A DNA stretch of 64,000 nt, from positions 124,001 through 188,000 of the forward strand of contig NZ_WOTO01000004.1 of assembly GCF_010993775.1 (NCBI RefSeq). Direction: 5' to 3'. The stretch's first letter is position 1, and each line of letters begins with the position of its first letter. Below are positions 8,284 to 17,517 of the stretch, piece after piece. Position numbers and translations under genes: made by a program. Below the pieces are notes generated by a model. It did not search any database. It was not told the origin of the DNA and worked only from the letters and a program-made list of their open reading frames with translations. Origin of the DNA: Fodinicola feengrottensis. Its GTDB lineage: Bacteria; Actinomycetota; Actinomycetes; Mycobacteriales; HKI-0501.

Positions 8284-9459
8284 TCAGGCGGTCGGCCAGA
8301 CCGACATTTCCGTCAACGACGTGATCTGGGCGCTTTGCCCGGTCGTTTTCAACCGGACAAACCGCGCGTTCACCGTCACTGGCAGGGAAATCTCTTCGAA
8401 TGCCGACAATGCGTGCACGGTCTTGCGAGTTTGTCCACCGCACGCCGTCGTCGCTGCTGTCGACGGTCAGTGCGGCTGCGGCCAAGCCGTGCGCGAAGAT
8501 CGTACGGACGGGCCGCGACTCCCCCAAATCCACCCAGACAGCGGTGTCAGCTGGGCAGGACTTACCGGTGGGCGCGGGCGTCGATCCGTCCGAGCAGGGC
8601 TGGAGGGGGAAACTCGCACCGAATCGGCCGTCGGTGAGCGGACAGGGATCCAGCCGTACGGCACCGGTCCAGCCCTGCACGAAACACGCCGCGCCGCGGG
8701 AAAGTGGCGCGCCCACGCCACCATCCGTGCGGATTTGCTGGCTTTGGTGGGTAATCGCGAAGGTGGTGTCCGGCCCGTCCACGGAACTGCTGGCAGTGAC
8801 TCGAAACCCGGCCCGGGTGTCTTCCAGGGCGCGGGCGTCGACCCGGTCGCCGGGCTTCGCCGGCTGGCTCCACACCTGCGCGTCGCCGTCGACGAATTCC
8901 GCCGTGTAGCCGGAAACCGGCGACGGCAGGGCGTCCCAGCGTACGGTCACCTGGCCTCCAGCAGCCGCCGCGAGGTGGCTGGGTCGCCAAAAGGTCAGAG
9001 CCGGCACCGAAAGGTCGGTGTGCGCTGGATCTTGAAGTCGGACACCACGCTCGGCCCGGCCACCTCGGCGCCGGCCGGAGGCAGGCTGGCGGCGAGCGAG
9101 AAGAAGCTGGCCTCGCCGAAGAAACCCTGCACGTCCGAGCCCCGCATCCGGAACCGGTAGCCGCCGTTCGCGTCCGTACGCTGCTGCTGGACCGTTTTGC
9201 AGATCGGCAGCGATTCCTTACTCAGGCAGGAAACCAGGGCGGCTCCGGCTGTCAGGCCGACGGTGAGCAGTTCCGCCGGGTCCGGTGCGCGGAACAGCCC
9301 GGCCGCAATTTTGGGCGCCGCGCTGCCATCGGGCCGGAGCAGGCCGCCGTGCAGATCGACCATCGCCTTCGGGTCGACCTTGCTGGCCGCGCAGCCCACC
9401 ACACCGCTGACCAGCAAGACGGCGAGGGCGGCGGACGCCACTGTCCGAAGACTGCGCAT
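8284..9459 (-). CDS. Secreted lipoprotein with FN3-like and F5/8 type C-like domains (frame breaks)
   Basis: The signal MRSLRTVASAALAVLLVSGVVGC ends in a lipobox cysteine, so the protein is lipid-anchored outside the membrane. Residues ~30-150 form an unrecognised region (GGYRFRMRGSDVQGFFGEASFF) with carboxypeptidase-regulatory-like character. After a 2-bp tandem repeat at 9018-9022 breaks the frame, it continues with an FN3-like strand pattern (GGQVTVRWDALPSPVSGYTAEFVDG). The end resembles a discoidin/F5-8C domain: VWVDLGESRPVRTIFAHG, LTVDSSDDGVRWT, then in another frame ARFVRLKTTGQ and SLTEMSVWPTA. Such domains bind carbohydrate or surfaces. Function is not known; the architecture suggests an adhesin or sugar-binding surface protein. 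Confidence 0.65.
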
Positions 9460-9502
9460 AAAGCCGAATGGTAATCGACGAGCGCCCGTCAGCGCGGCGA
9501 CA

Positions 9503-10224
9503 TCATGGCAGCGGCCGCGGCGGCCGTGTGGTGTCGATCAGCCGGCGCATCGCTCGCGACGCGGCCGCTGGCCGGTGCCCCTGCACAGCCAGCAGGACGG
9601 CGCGGTGCAGCGGCAGTGTCGCGCGCACCCCCCCCGGCAGGTGCGAGGTGGTCTGCAGAGAATGCCGAAGGCCGGTCTCCAGTAGCCGGCCGAGCTGCTC
9701 GATCAGCTGATTGCCGCTCGCACGCAACAAAATCAGGTGAAAGGCAAGATCCGCGCGGACGAAGTCGTCCTCCGACTCGGGCAACGCACCAGCGTGCTCG
9801 GCCATCCCGTCGTACGCGGCCTGCAGCGCGGCTACCTCGGCCGCGCTGGCCCGCTCGGCGGCGAGGCCGGCCGCACCCGGCTCCACTACCAGCCGAAGTT
9901 CCAGCAAGTGCGCGAGAAAGTCCGGGTCGCCGGCCCGGCCGTGCCACTCGATGACTTCCCGGTCCATCAGGTTCCAGTCGGCCCGCGGCAGCACCCGAGT
10001 GCCCAGCCGCGGCCCGGCTCGACCAGCCCCTTGGCCGCCAACGCCTTGACGGCCTCCCGCACTCCCCCTCTGCTGACCTCCAGCTGCGCGGCCAGCTCCA
10101 CCTCATTCGGCAGCTGGCTGCCGCTGGTCAGCTCGCCGGACACGATGCGCAGCCCCAGCCACTCCACCACCTGGCCATGCATCGTGCGGTGCCGGCCAAG
10201 CGGGCCGCCGCGGGTCGTGCTCAC
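9503..10224 (-). CDS. GntR regulator, FadR subfamily (one frame break)
   Basis: The winged-helix domain spans residues ~15-75 (MHGQVVEWLGLRIVSGELTSGSQLPNEVELAAQLEVSRGGVREAVKALAAKGLVEPGR). After a break near 10010 the FCD ligand domain follows (FLAHLLELRLVVEPGAAGLAAERAS, DDFVRADLAFHLILLRASGNQLIEQLGRLL, LHRAVLLAVQGHRPAAASRAMRRLI) with the metal-binding D-H-H pattern of the family. It diverges from the sugar ABC transporter at 10362, and two matching inverted repeats lie between them. It is very probably the repressor of that transporter, with a sugar or sugar acid as inducer. Confidence 0.85.
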
Positions 10225-10236
10225 CGCAAAATCATC

Positions 10237-10300
10237 GAATCATTCGGTGATTATGTCAAACCGTGGCTCTTGACTCTATCGACGAATCATCCAATGATTC
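10237..10300. promoter_or_regulatory. Two GntR-type operators overlapping a promoter
   Basis: Two similar inverted repeats: GAATCATTCGGTGATTA at 10237-10253 and the perfect GAATCATCCAATGATTC at 10284-10300 (7-bp arms, 3-bp spacer). A plus-strand promoter with TTGACT (10270-10275) and, 17 bp on, AATGAT (10293-10298) runs into the second operator, so a bound regulator would cover the -10 box. They lie between the GntR gene (start 10224) and the transporter operon (start 10362). Confidence 0.65.
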
Positions 10301-10361
10301 ACCCACACGCGGACCGACCAGCCCGGCCCGCACCCGGACCAGACGGGATGTGTGGTCATCC

Positions 10362-11459
10362 ATGCACGAGACCCAACCGGCCAGTTCCTCCAGGCGTACG
10401 GCGCTGAAGCTCCTGGGCACCGGCGGTGCCGCGGCGATGCTGTTGAGCGCCTGTACGGGCGTCAACGGGAAACCGACGGCGGCATCGGGCGCCGCCGGCT
10501 CCTTCCCGGCCACGCCGAAGTGGAAGTTCGTCTTCGTCAACCACGTCACCACAAACTCGTTCTTCGTACCCACCCGGAACGGCCTCGCCGACGCGGCCGC
10601 CCTCCTGGGCCTGCCGGCACCACAATGGACTGGCTCGGAGTCCGGCAACGTCTCGGAGATGGTGAACGCCTTCGACACCGCCATCAACGGCAACGCCGAC
10701 GGGATCGCGATTGCACTGACCGACAGCAATGCCTTCGTCGAGCCGACCAAACGGGCCCTCGCCAAGGGAATTCCGGTGCTGGCGTACAACGCCTCGGCGG
10801 CCAAGAACTACGTGCTGACCTATGTCGGGCAGGACCTTTACCAATCCGGATTCCTGATGGGACAACGGATCGCCCAGGATGTCAGCTCCGGCGACATCCT
10901 GGTCGGGATTTCCCAGCCGGGCGGCAACAACGTGCAACCGCGGCTCGACGGGATCACCGCGGCGCTGAAGCAGGCCGCTCCGGCCGTACGAGTGCTGTCC
11001 ATCAACACCGGCGCGGAACAGGCCAACGAGCTGAACGCCATCACCGCCGCCTACACCGGACATCCGTCCGCGAAAGGCATTTATGCCGTCGATGCCGGCA
11101 GCACCGCCTCGATCGCGCAGCTGATCACCAGCAAGAACCTGCAAGGCAAGATCCATGCCGGCGGATATGACCTGCTCGCCGACACTATCAAGGGGGTCGG
11201 CGCCGGAGCGCTCGACTTCACCATCGACCAGTCCGCCTACCTACAGGGCCTGTTGCCTGTTCTTTACCTTTATCTCTACCGATTGTCCGGCACACTGGTC
11301 ACTCCACCCTTCACCGACACCGGGCTGACCTTCGTCACCAAGGACAACGTCGCCGGGTACGCGTCCGCGGACAGCAGGTACGAGGGTGGCCCGAAAAATA
11401 CTGTCGGAACCATGCCCAAGGCGATCCCGTTGCCGCCGGAGACGACCGTTGGCCACTAA
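10362..11459 (+). CDS. Sugar ABC transporter substrate-binding lipoprotein (RbsB/FrcB-like)
   Basis: ATG 10362 begins a short N-region with SSRRTALKLLGTGGAAAMLLSAC, a Tat-like motif leading into a lipobox cysteine. The mature protein is a type I periplasmic-binding fold (KFVFVNHVTTNSFFVPTRNGLADAAALLG, EMVNAFDTAINGNADGIAIALTD, GIPVLAYNASA, DILVGISQPGGNNVQPRLDGI, GIYAVDAGSTASIAQLI). About 365 residues, a normal length for pentose/hexose carriers such as ribose or fructose. It is the first gene of a three-gene operon and overlaps the permease by 11 bp. Ligand unknown. Confidence 0.85.
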   Translation: MHETQPASSSRRTALKLLGTGGAAAMLLSACTGVNGKPTAASGAAGSFPATPKWKFVFVNHVTTNSFFVPTRNGLADAAALLGLPAPQWTGSESGNVSEMVNAFDTAINGNADGIAIALTDSNAFVEPTKRALAKGIPVLAYNASAAKNYVLTYVGQDLYQSGFLMGQRIAQDVSSGDILVGISQPGGNNVQPRLDGITAALKQAAPAVRVLSINTGAEQANELNAITAAYTGHPSAKGIYAVDAGSTASIAQLITSKNLQGKIHAGGYDLLADTIKGVGAGALDFTIDQSAYLQGLLPVLYLYLYRLSGTLVTPPFTDTGLTFVTKDNVAGYASADSRYEGGPKNTVGTMPKAIPLPPETTVGH

Positions 11460-12426
11460 CACGCTGATTGGCAGTCTCGTACGGATCCGCGAGTTGAGCA
11501 TCCTGCTCGTGACGATCGCCTGTGCCGGCTACTTCGCCTTGACCAGCACCGGTTTCACGTCCCTCGACAACGGCCACACCATCGCGCAGTACATCGCGCC
11601 TTGGGCGATCGTCGGAGCGGGCGAGGCGATGTTGTTGATCTGCGGGGAAATCGACCTCTCCGCCGGTTTCGTCTTCACCTTGGCTCCGTTCGTTCTGGTG
11701 CTGCTCAACAACAACGGTCTGCCGCTGTTCGTCGCACTGCTCGCCACTGTGGTGATCTGCGCGCTGATCGGGACGGTCAACGGCCTCATCCGTACGCTTT
11801 TCAACCTGCCGTCCTTCATCACCACCCTGGGCATGGCATTTCTCCTGCAGGGCCTGTCCTTGATCATCTCCAACGGCTCGCCGGTGCCGGCACCGGCGGA
11901 CACCTGGGTGCGTACGACATTCGGTGGCGCCCGCTGGTCGGAACTGACCTGGGCGCTGGTCATCATCGCCGTCATGCAGATCGTGTTGTCGGCCAGCAGA
12001 TTCGGCATCTACACGCAGGCCACCGGCTCGAATCCGGTCGGCGCCGCGGAATCGGGCATCCGTACGAGCCGGGTGAAAGTCGTCAACTTCGCCGTGACCA
12101 GCGCCCTCGCCGGGTTCGGCGGCATTCTGGAGGGCATGCGGGTGGGATCGTTCGATCCCACCAACGGTGGGTTCAACACGATGTTTTTCGGTGTGGCGGC
12201 AGCGGTTATCGGTGGTACGGCACTGCTCGGCGGGTCCGGAACGGTCGTCGGCGCCCTGCTCGGCGCGCTGTTGCTCGGCATCGTCTACGACGGTTTCAAC
12301 CTCACCGGGGTGAACGCGAACGCCTTCAATGTGGTGCTGGGCGTCGCCATCCTGGTCGCGATGTTCCTGAACACCTATCTGAGCGTGCTGCGCCGGCGGG
12401 CCAGCGCCGTACGGGGGCGGACATGA
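11449..12426 (+). CDS. Sugar ABC transporter permease (RbsC/FrcC-like)
   Basis: The chosen start is TTG 11449, with GGAG 8-9 nt upstream and an 11-bp overlap with the binding protein. The ~325-residue product has eight to ten hydrophobic helices, the GEIDLSAGFVFTLAPFVLVLL segment characteristic of RbsC-type permeases, and the cytoplasmic coupling motif GSNPVGAAESGIRTSRVKVVNFAVTSALAGFGGIL, then AAAVIGGTALLGGSGTVVGALLGALLLGIVYDGFNL. It forms the membrane channel for the sugar delivered by the preceding lipoprotein. The stop overlaps the ATPase start (ATGA). Confidence 0.88.
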   Translation: MATNTLIGSLVRIRELSILLVTIACAGYFALTSTGFTSLDNGHTIAQYIAPWAIVGAGEAMLLICGEIDLSAGFVFTLAPFVLVLLNNNGLPLFVALLATVVICALIGTVNGLIRTLFNLPSFITTLGMAFLLQGLSLIISNGSPVPAPADTWVRTTFGGARWSELTWALVIIAVMQIVLSASRFGIYTQATGSNPVGAAESGIRTSRVKVVNFAVTSALAGFGGILEGMRVGSFDPTNGGFNTMFFGVAAAVIGGTALLGGSGTVVGALLGALLLGIVYDGFNLTGVNANAFNVVLGVAILVAMFLNTYLSVLRRRASAVRGRT

Positions 12427-13178
12427 CCGACACGGATATGATTCGCGCCGAGCACGTACGCAAGCGGTTCGGGCCGGTGACCGCTATTCAGGACGTGAAC
12501 CTGCACGTACGCAAGGGGGAAATTCTCGGGCTGATCGGCGACAACGGCGCCGGCAAGTCCACTTTGATCAAGATCCTCACCGGATATCACCAACCCGATG
12601 GCGGCCAGCTTTTCTTCGAAGGAGAGCCCATCCACCTGCGTTCGGTGGTGCATGCCCGATCTCTCGGCATCGAAACGGTGTTCCAGGACCTGGCGATGAT
12701 CGACGACCTGCCGGTCTACCTGAACCTGCACCTGAACAAGGAGCTGGTGCACCGGCCGCTGCCTTTCCTGCGTCGCAAGGAAATGCGTCGCAAGGCCCGG
12801 GAAGCGCTGGACTCGATCGGGATCACCATCGGGTCGGTCACCGACCCGGTCAGCCAGCTGTCCGGCGGCCAGCGGCAGGCCATCGCGGTGGCCAGGTCGG
12901 TTTTCTCGGACGCGAAGGTCCTGCTCCTGGACGAACCGTTGGCTGCCATGGGCGCGAAAGAAGGCGGGTTGATCCTTCGACTGCTGATGCAACTCAAGGA
13001 GCGCGGCGACCGACCTGGCCATCATTCTGATTGCCCACAACTACAGCCAGATCGTCGTCGACGTGTGTGCGACCGCGTCAACCTACTCCAACACGGCACG
13101 ATCACCTTTGACAAAGCGTCAAAAGACACGTCGGTCGCCGAGCTCCTGGACCTCGTCCACGCCGAATACCGCCTCTGA
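12423..13178 (+). CDS. Sugar ABC transporter ATPase, single-domain FrcA type (scrambled H-loop region)
   Basis: About 251 residues. It has Walker [10 protein letters not shown] (~residue 40), the Q-loop in VFQDLAM, signature LSGGQRQ, and Walker B VLLLDEP with LAAMGAKE. After KERGD the open frame reads nonsense for about 18 codons, because a 4-bp duplication (CGACCGAC, 13007-13014) and a 2-bp duplication (GTGTGTG, 13063-13069) shift it out and back. The displaced frame encodes [17 protein letters not shown], including the H-loop histidine. If the insertions are real the ATPase would lack its H-loop; if not, the gene is normal. It ends 1 bp from the convergent lpd gene. Confidence 0.85.
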   Translation: MTDTDMIRAEHVRKRFGPVTAIQDVNLHVRKGEILGLIGDNGAGKSTLIKILTGYHQPDGGQLFFEGEPIHLRSVVHARSLGIETVFQDLAMIDDLPVYLNLHLNKELVHRPLPFLRRKEMRRKAREALDSIGITIGSVTDPVSQLSGGQRQAIAVARSVFSDAKVLLLDEPLAAMGAKEGGLILRLLMQLKERGDRPGHHSDCPQLQPDRRRRVCDRVNLLQHGTITFDKASKDTSVAELLDLVHAEYRL

Positions 13179-13179
13179 C

Positions 13180-14590
13180 CTACATGTTGATCATGTGCCC
13201 GGCGAGGCCGTGGATCGCTTCCTTGACGGCTTCGCCGAGGGTCGGGTGGGCGTGTACGTTGCGGGCGACCTCGTGCACGGTGAGGTCCCACTGTTGAGCG
13301 AGGGTGAGCTCGGGCAGCAGCTCGGTCACGTCCGGTCCGACCAGGTGGGCGCCGATGATCTCGCCGTACTTGGCGTCGCTGAGAATCTTCACAAAACCGC
13401 CGGTGTCGCCGAGGCCGGGCGCTTTTCCGTTCGCGGTGAAGGGGAATTTCGCCACTTTCACGTCGAAACCCTGTTCGCGGGCCTGCGCCTCGGTCCAGCC
13501 GAAGCTGGCGATCTGCGGCTGACAGTAGGTAGTAGGTAGCACGCGGGATCATCACGTAGTCGAGCTCCATCGTCTCGGCGTTCCCGATGGTCTCGGCCGC
13601 GATAATGCCCATTGCCTCGGCGGCATGCGCCAGCATGAGTTTCGCTGTGACGTCCCCGATCGCGAAGATGTTCGGCACGTTCGTACGACACCGGCCATCC
13701 ACCTCGATGGCGCCCCGCTCGGTCAGCTGGACACCGGTGTTTTCCAGGCCGTAGCCCTTGACCCTGGGCGCGAAGCCAATCGCCTGCAGGACCTTGTCCG
13801 CCTCCAGCACCTGCTGTTTGCCATCTTTTGTGACTGTCACTCGTACGTTCGTGCCAGTGTCCTCAATGGACTCGACTCGGGTCGAGGTGAGCACGTCGAT
13901 GCCGAGCCGCCGGTAACGTTTGGCCAGCTCGGTGGAAACCTCGACATCCTCCGCCGGAACCACCCGATCGAGGAATTCCACGATGGTGACCTTCACGCCG
14001 TAGTTGTGCAGCACGTACGCGAATTCCACCCCGATCGCGCCGGCGCCGGCGATGATGATGCTCTCGGGCAGCTCGGCGCTGAGAATCTGCTCCTCGTACG
14101 TGACCACCCGCTCCCCCAGCGACGTGCCCGGCAGCAGCTTGGTGGTGGCGCCGGCCGCGACGATGCAGTGCCCGAAGGTCACCGTCTCCTCGCCGCCATC
14201 GGTCAGCTTGACCCGCAAAGTCGACGCGTCGGTGAAGGTGCCCCAGCCGGACAGCTCGGTGATCTTGTTCTTCTTCATCAGGAAGTGGACGCCCTTGACC
14301 CGTCCGTCCGCGACCTGCCGGCTGCGTTTGTACGCCTGGCCGTAGTCAAAAAACTCACCGTGCCGTCGACGTGGATCCCGAAGGTCTTGGCCTCGTTCTG
14401 GAAAAACGTACGCCAGCTCCGCGTTGCGCAGGAGCGCCTTGGACGGGATGCAGCCCACATTCAGGCACACGCCGCCCCAGTACTTCTCCTCCACCACCGC
14501 GACACTGAATCCCAGCTGCGCGGCCCGGATGGCGGCCACGTACCCACCTGGGCCAGCGCCCAGGACCACGACGTCAAAGTGTTGAGTCAC
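13180..14590 (-). CDS. lpdA: Dihydrolipoyl dehydrogenase (E3), frame broken by a 7-bp duplication
   Basis: Cytosolic flavoprotein that reoxidises lipoamide in 2-oxoacid dehydrogenase and glycine-cleavage complexes. FAD loop [21 protein letters not shown], redox disulfide [16 protein letters not shown] (~residues 40-55), NAD loop [20 protein letters not shown] contact [22 protein letters not shown], and C-terminal catalytic base region [14 protein letters not shown]. Two compensating T-run insertions near 14400 and 14346 alter a short stretch. A 7-bp tandem duplication at 13525-13539 shifts the frame before the last ~118 residues, the dimer interface that carries the catalytic His-Glu pair. 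ATG 14590 is the family start. Identity is certain. Confidence 0.93.
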
Positions 14591-14674
14591 GTACCAGATG
14601 ATATTTCGCGGGCAGCCGCGCCGCGCACCGGCGGCAGGATGATCCGGTCACTCGGTGCGGCGAGGACGACAGCG

Positions 14675-15242
14675 TCACCCCAGTTTGGCGATGATCTTGG
14701 CCGCAAGGGTCTTCTCGGCTGGTAGCCGGGAGTCCGCGCCGCCGGTGAAACTCGTCCAGTTGACGTCGACCCAGATCATCCCGTGCCGGAACGACAGGAT
14801 GTAGTTGTTGACGAATGCCTGATCACCAGTGCCGGTCACTGGTTTGGAGTTCGGGTCGCTGGTCGACGCCGCCTGGAAAGCGTCCGGCGTGGTCGGGTTG
14901 AGGGTGATCTGCAACGCGCCGTCGTCCGGCTCCCACCTGCATATCCCTGCTGCGGTCGCTGGTACTCGCGGTGTGGTCGCTCACCGGACGGCCGCTGATG
15001 GCGGTCACGTCGGCATCGGTGAGCAGCGTGCACGGATCCGGGAGCGTACCCATGTCCGTCGACCCGCCGGTCGCGGTCGGCGTCGCCGTTTGCGGCTGCC
15101 TCGTCCCGGACGGCGGCGCCGTCGCGGTCGGCGACGCGCCGTGCGGCGAGGCGGCTTTGTCGGTCAACAGCCCGCATCTGCTCGCCGCGAATGTGGTGAT
15201 CACGACCACCATCGCGGCCTGACATGTCCTTTTAGTAGACAA
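14675..15242 (-). CDS. DUF3558-like secreted lipoprotein (one frame break)
   Basis: TTG 15242 gives MSTKRTCQAAMVVVITTFAASRC, a short lipoprotein signal. A Thr/Pro-rich linker (PTATAPPSGTRQPQTATPTATGGST) follows, then DPCTLLTDADVTAISGRPVS, the hallmark of the actinobacterial DUF3558 family, and in the second frame (break near 14945) MQITLNPTTPDAFQAAS, GTGDQAFVNNYILSFRHGMIWVDVNW. About 188 residues. These are extracellular proteins of unknown function, usually stand-alone. An ATG at 15212 in the same frame is an alternative start. Confidence 0.75.
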
Positions 15243-15364
15243 AGCTCAATCCCCGTCTGTTAACGCACAAGTGTCCGTTCAGCCTGTCGGACAGTCGGAC
15301 TGGCTCGCGCCGGGAGAATTCCCAGGTTTCGCCGGCCCCGAGGCCGCGGGGTATGAATGAGGAC

Positions 15365-16208
15365 ATGAATCCTCTTCGTTTCGGGCTCAAGCTGAGCCAG
15401 GGCGCCACCATCGACGAGCTGCGGGCGATCTGGCGGATCGCCGACGAGTCCGGTTTCGACCACTGCTGGAACATGGACCATTTCGCGAGCCTGTTTCGAC
15501 GGCGGTGAGAGCGACATCTTCGAGGCGTGGACCGCTCTCGCTGGCATGGCCGCGCTGACCACCCGGACCCGAATTGGGTGCTCGGTGACCGGCAACACCT
15601 ACCGCCATCCAGGCGTGCTCGCCAAGATGGCCGTCACCGTCGACCACCTTTCCGGTGGCCGACTGGAGTTCGGCATCGGGTCGGCGTGGGCCGACGAGGA
15701 GCACACCATGCTCGGGCTGCCGTTCGGTACGGTTCGGGACCGCGCCGACTGGCTGGAGGAGTCGTTGCAGATCATCCGCTCGCTGTGGACCCAGCCGCGG
15801 ACGACTTTTGCCGGCAAGCACTACCAGATCACCGAGGCCATCGCCGAGCCCAAGCCCGTCCAGCGGCCGTATCCGCCGATCTGGATCGGCGGCAGCGGCC
15901 GGAAGCGGACATTGCGGATGGCCGCCGAATACGCCGACGTGTGGAACGCCGCGGGCGGTGAGCCGGCCGAGATCGCCGAACTGTCCGGGGTGCTCGACCA
16001 GCACTGCGCCGACATCGGCCGCGACCCGGCGGACATTCGCCGGTCCGTGCAGCTGCGGGTGCCCGACGACGTGGAGACGCTGTTGTCGCAGGTCGAGGCG
16101 TACGCGAAGATCGGCGTCACAGAGCCGGTCCTGATCGTCCGGGACAATCCGATCGCCCAGGCCGAGAAGGTCGCCGAGCTACTCCCCCGGCTGCGGTCGA
16201 TCGGCTGA
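15365..16208 (+). CDS. LLM-class F420-dependent oxidoreductase (one frame break)
   Basis: A luciferase-like TIM barrel that probably uses coenzyme F420. It begins MNPLRFGLKLSQGATIDELRAIWRIADESGFDHCWNMDHFASL, like the Rv1855c-type family; an extra T in CTGTTTCGAC near 15490 shifts the frame, after which FDGGESDIFEAWTALAGMAALTTRTRIGCSVTGNTYRHPGVLAKMAVTVDHLSGGRLEFGIGSAW carries the cofactor site. About 281 residues. Substrate unknown. It stands 96 bp upstream of the amidohydrolase on the same strand but probably has its own promoter. Confidence 0.87.
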
Positions 16209-16304
16209 TCCACACACTCAGCGTCACGGGTCCAGAGACCGTACAAAGCACCCGTGGTCCTGCCATAGGATGCGTTGACCGCTATACGTACCCAGGAGGG
16301 CCGT

Positions 16305-17517
16305 GTGATCGCTGGGCAGGAGCCAACTTCGGCGCTGCTGGCCGAAATCGCCAGCACCGGCACCGATCCGCATCGCGGTGGCTACTCGCGGCATCTGTTC
16401 ACCGACGCGGAGTTGAGCTTGCGGGAGTGGTTCGCCGAGGCGGCGGCCCGGCGCGGGCTGACGGTCGAGGTGGACGGCAACACGAACCTGTGGGCATGGT
16501 GGGGTGAGCCCGGAGCAAGCGCTGTCATCACCGGGAGTCACCTGGACTCAGTGCCCGGCGGCGGCGCCTTCGACGGGCCGCTCGGAGTTGCCAGCGCGCT
16601 GGCCGCCGTCGACCTGCTGAGAGCCGACAATTTCCAGCCTGGCAAGCCTTTCGCGCTGGCGGTGTTCGCCGAGGAGGAAGGCGGCCGGTTCGGCCGGGCC
16701 TGCCTCGGTTCGGCGCTCACCGCCGGCGCGGTCGACCCGGCGGATGCCTTACGGCGTACCGATCCTGACGGCGTCAGCGTGGCCGACGCGGCCCGCCGGG
16801 CCGGCTTCGATCCGGCTGCTTTCGGCCCGGATCCAGACCGGGTCGCGCGGATCGGCCAGTTCGTCGAGCTGCACGTCGAGCAGGGCCGCGGGCTCGCCGA
16901 CCTGGACACCCCAGTGGCGGTCGCCTCATCCATTCTGGCCCACGGCCGGTGGCGTTTTCGGTTTACCGGCCAGGGAAACCACGCTGGTACGACACGGCTT
17001 GAGGACCGTCGCGACCCGATGCTGCCGGCCGCCGCGACGGTGTTGGCGGCAAGGCGTACGGCCGCCAAACACCAGGCCCGAGCCACCGTCGGCCGGTTGC
17101 AACCGGTGCCCGGCGGCACCAATGTCATCGCGTCCACTGTGGACATGTGGCTGGATGCCCGTGACGACCGCGAAACCGTGGTTATGAACGTGGTCGACGA
17201 CATCACGGCGGCGGCCGAGGCGGCCTGCCGGGAAGAGGGGTGCCAGGTCGTGGTGACCAAGGAGTCGTTCCTCGCCGAAGTGGCTTTCGATGCCGCACTT
17301 CGGGACCGGCTGTTGGAAACTCTCGACGGCGCGCCGGTGTTGCCCACCGGCGCCGGTCACGACGCCGGCGTGTTGGCCTCGTCCGTACCGACCGCGATGG
17401 TGTTCGTACGAAATCCGACCGGCATCAGCCACGCGCCCGAGGAAACACGCCGAAACCGCCGACATCGAGGCCGGCAGTCGCGCCCTCGCGGCCGTGCTGC
17501 GGGAGCTCGCCCGATGA
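16305..17517 (+). CDS. M20-family amidohydrolase (allantoate amidohydrolase/carbamoylase type), probable hut gene
   Basis: GTG 16305 follows AGGAGGG by 4-5 nt. Zinc-peptidase M20 fold: ITGSHLDSVPGGGAFDGPLGV (metal His and bridging Asp), FAEEEGGRFG (catalytic and metal Glu), FVELHVEQG, and the dimer-domain substrate motif GQGNHAGTTRL. The C-terminal metal His lies in GISHAPEE; a break at ~17440 then leads into AETADIEAGSRALAAVLREL. Annotated relatives hydrolyse allantoate, N-carbamoyl amino acids or, next to hutF, N-formyl-glutamate-type intermediates. Its stop overlaps the ATG of hutF (ATGA), so it is probably the last step of histidine degradation here. Confidence 0.85.
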
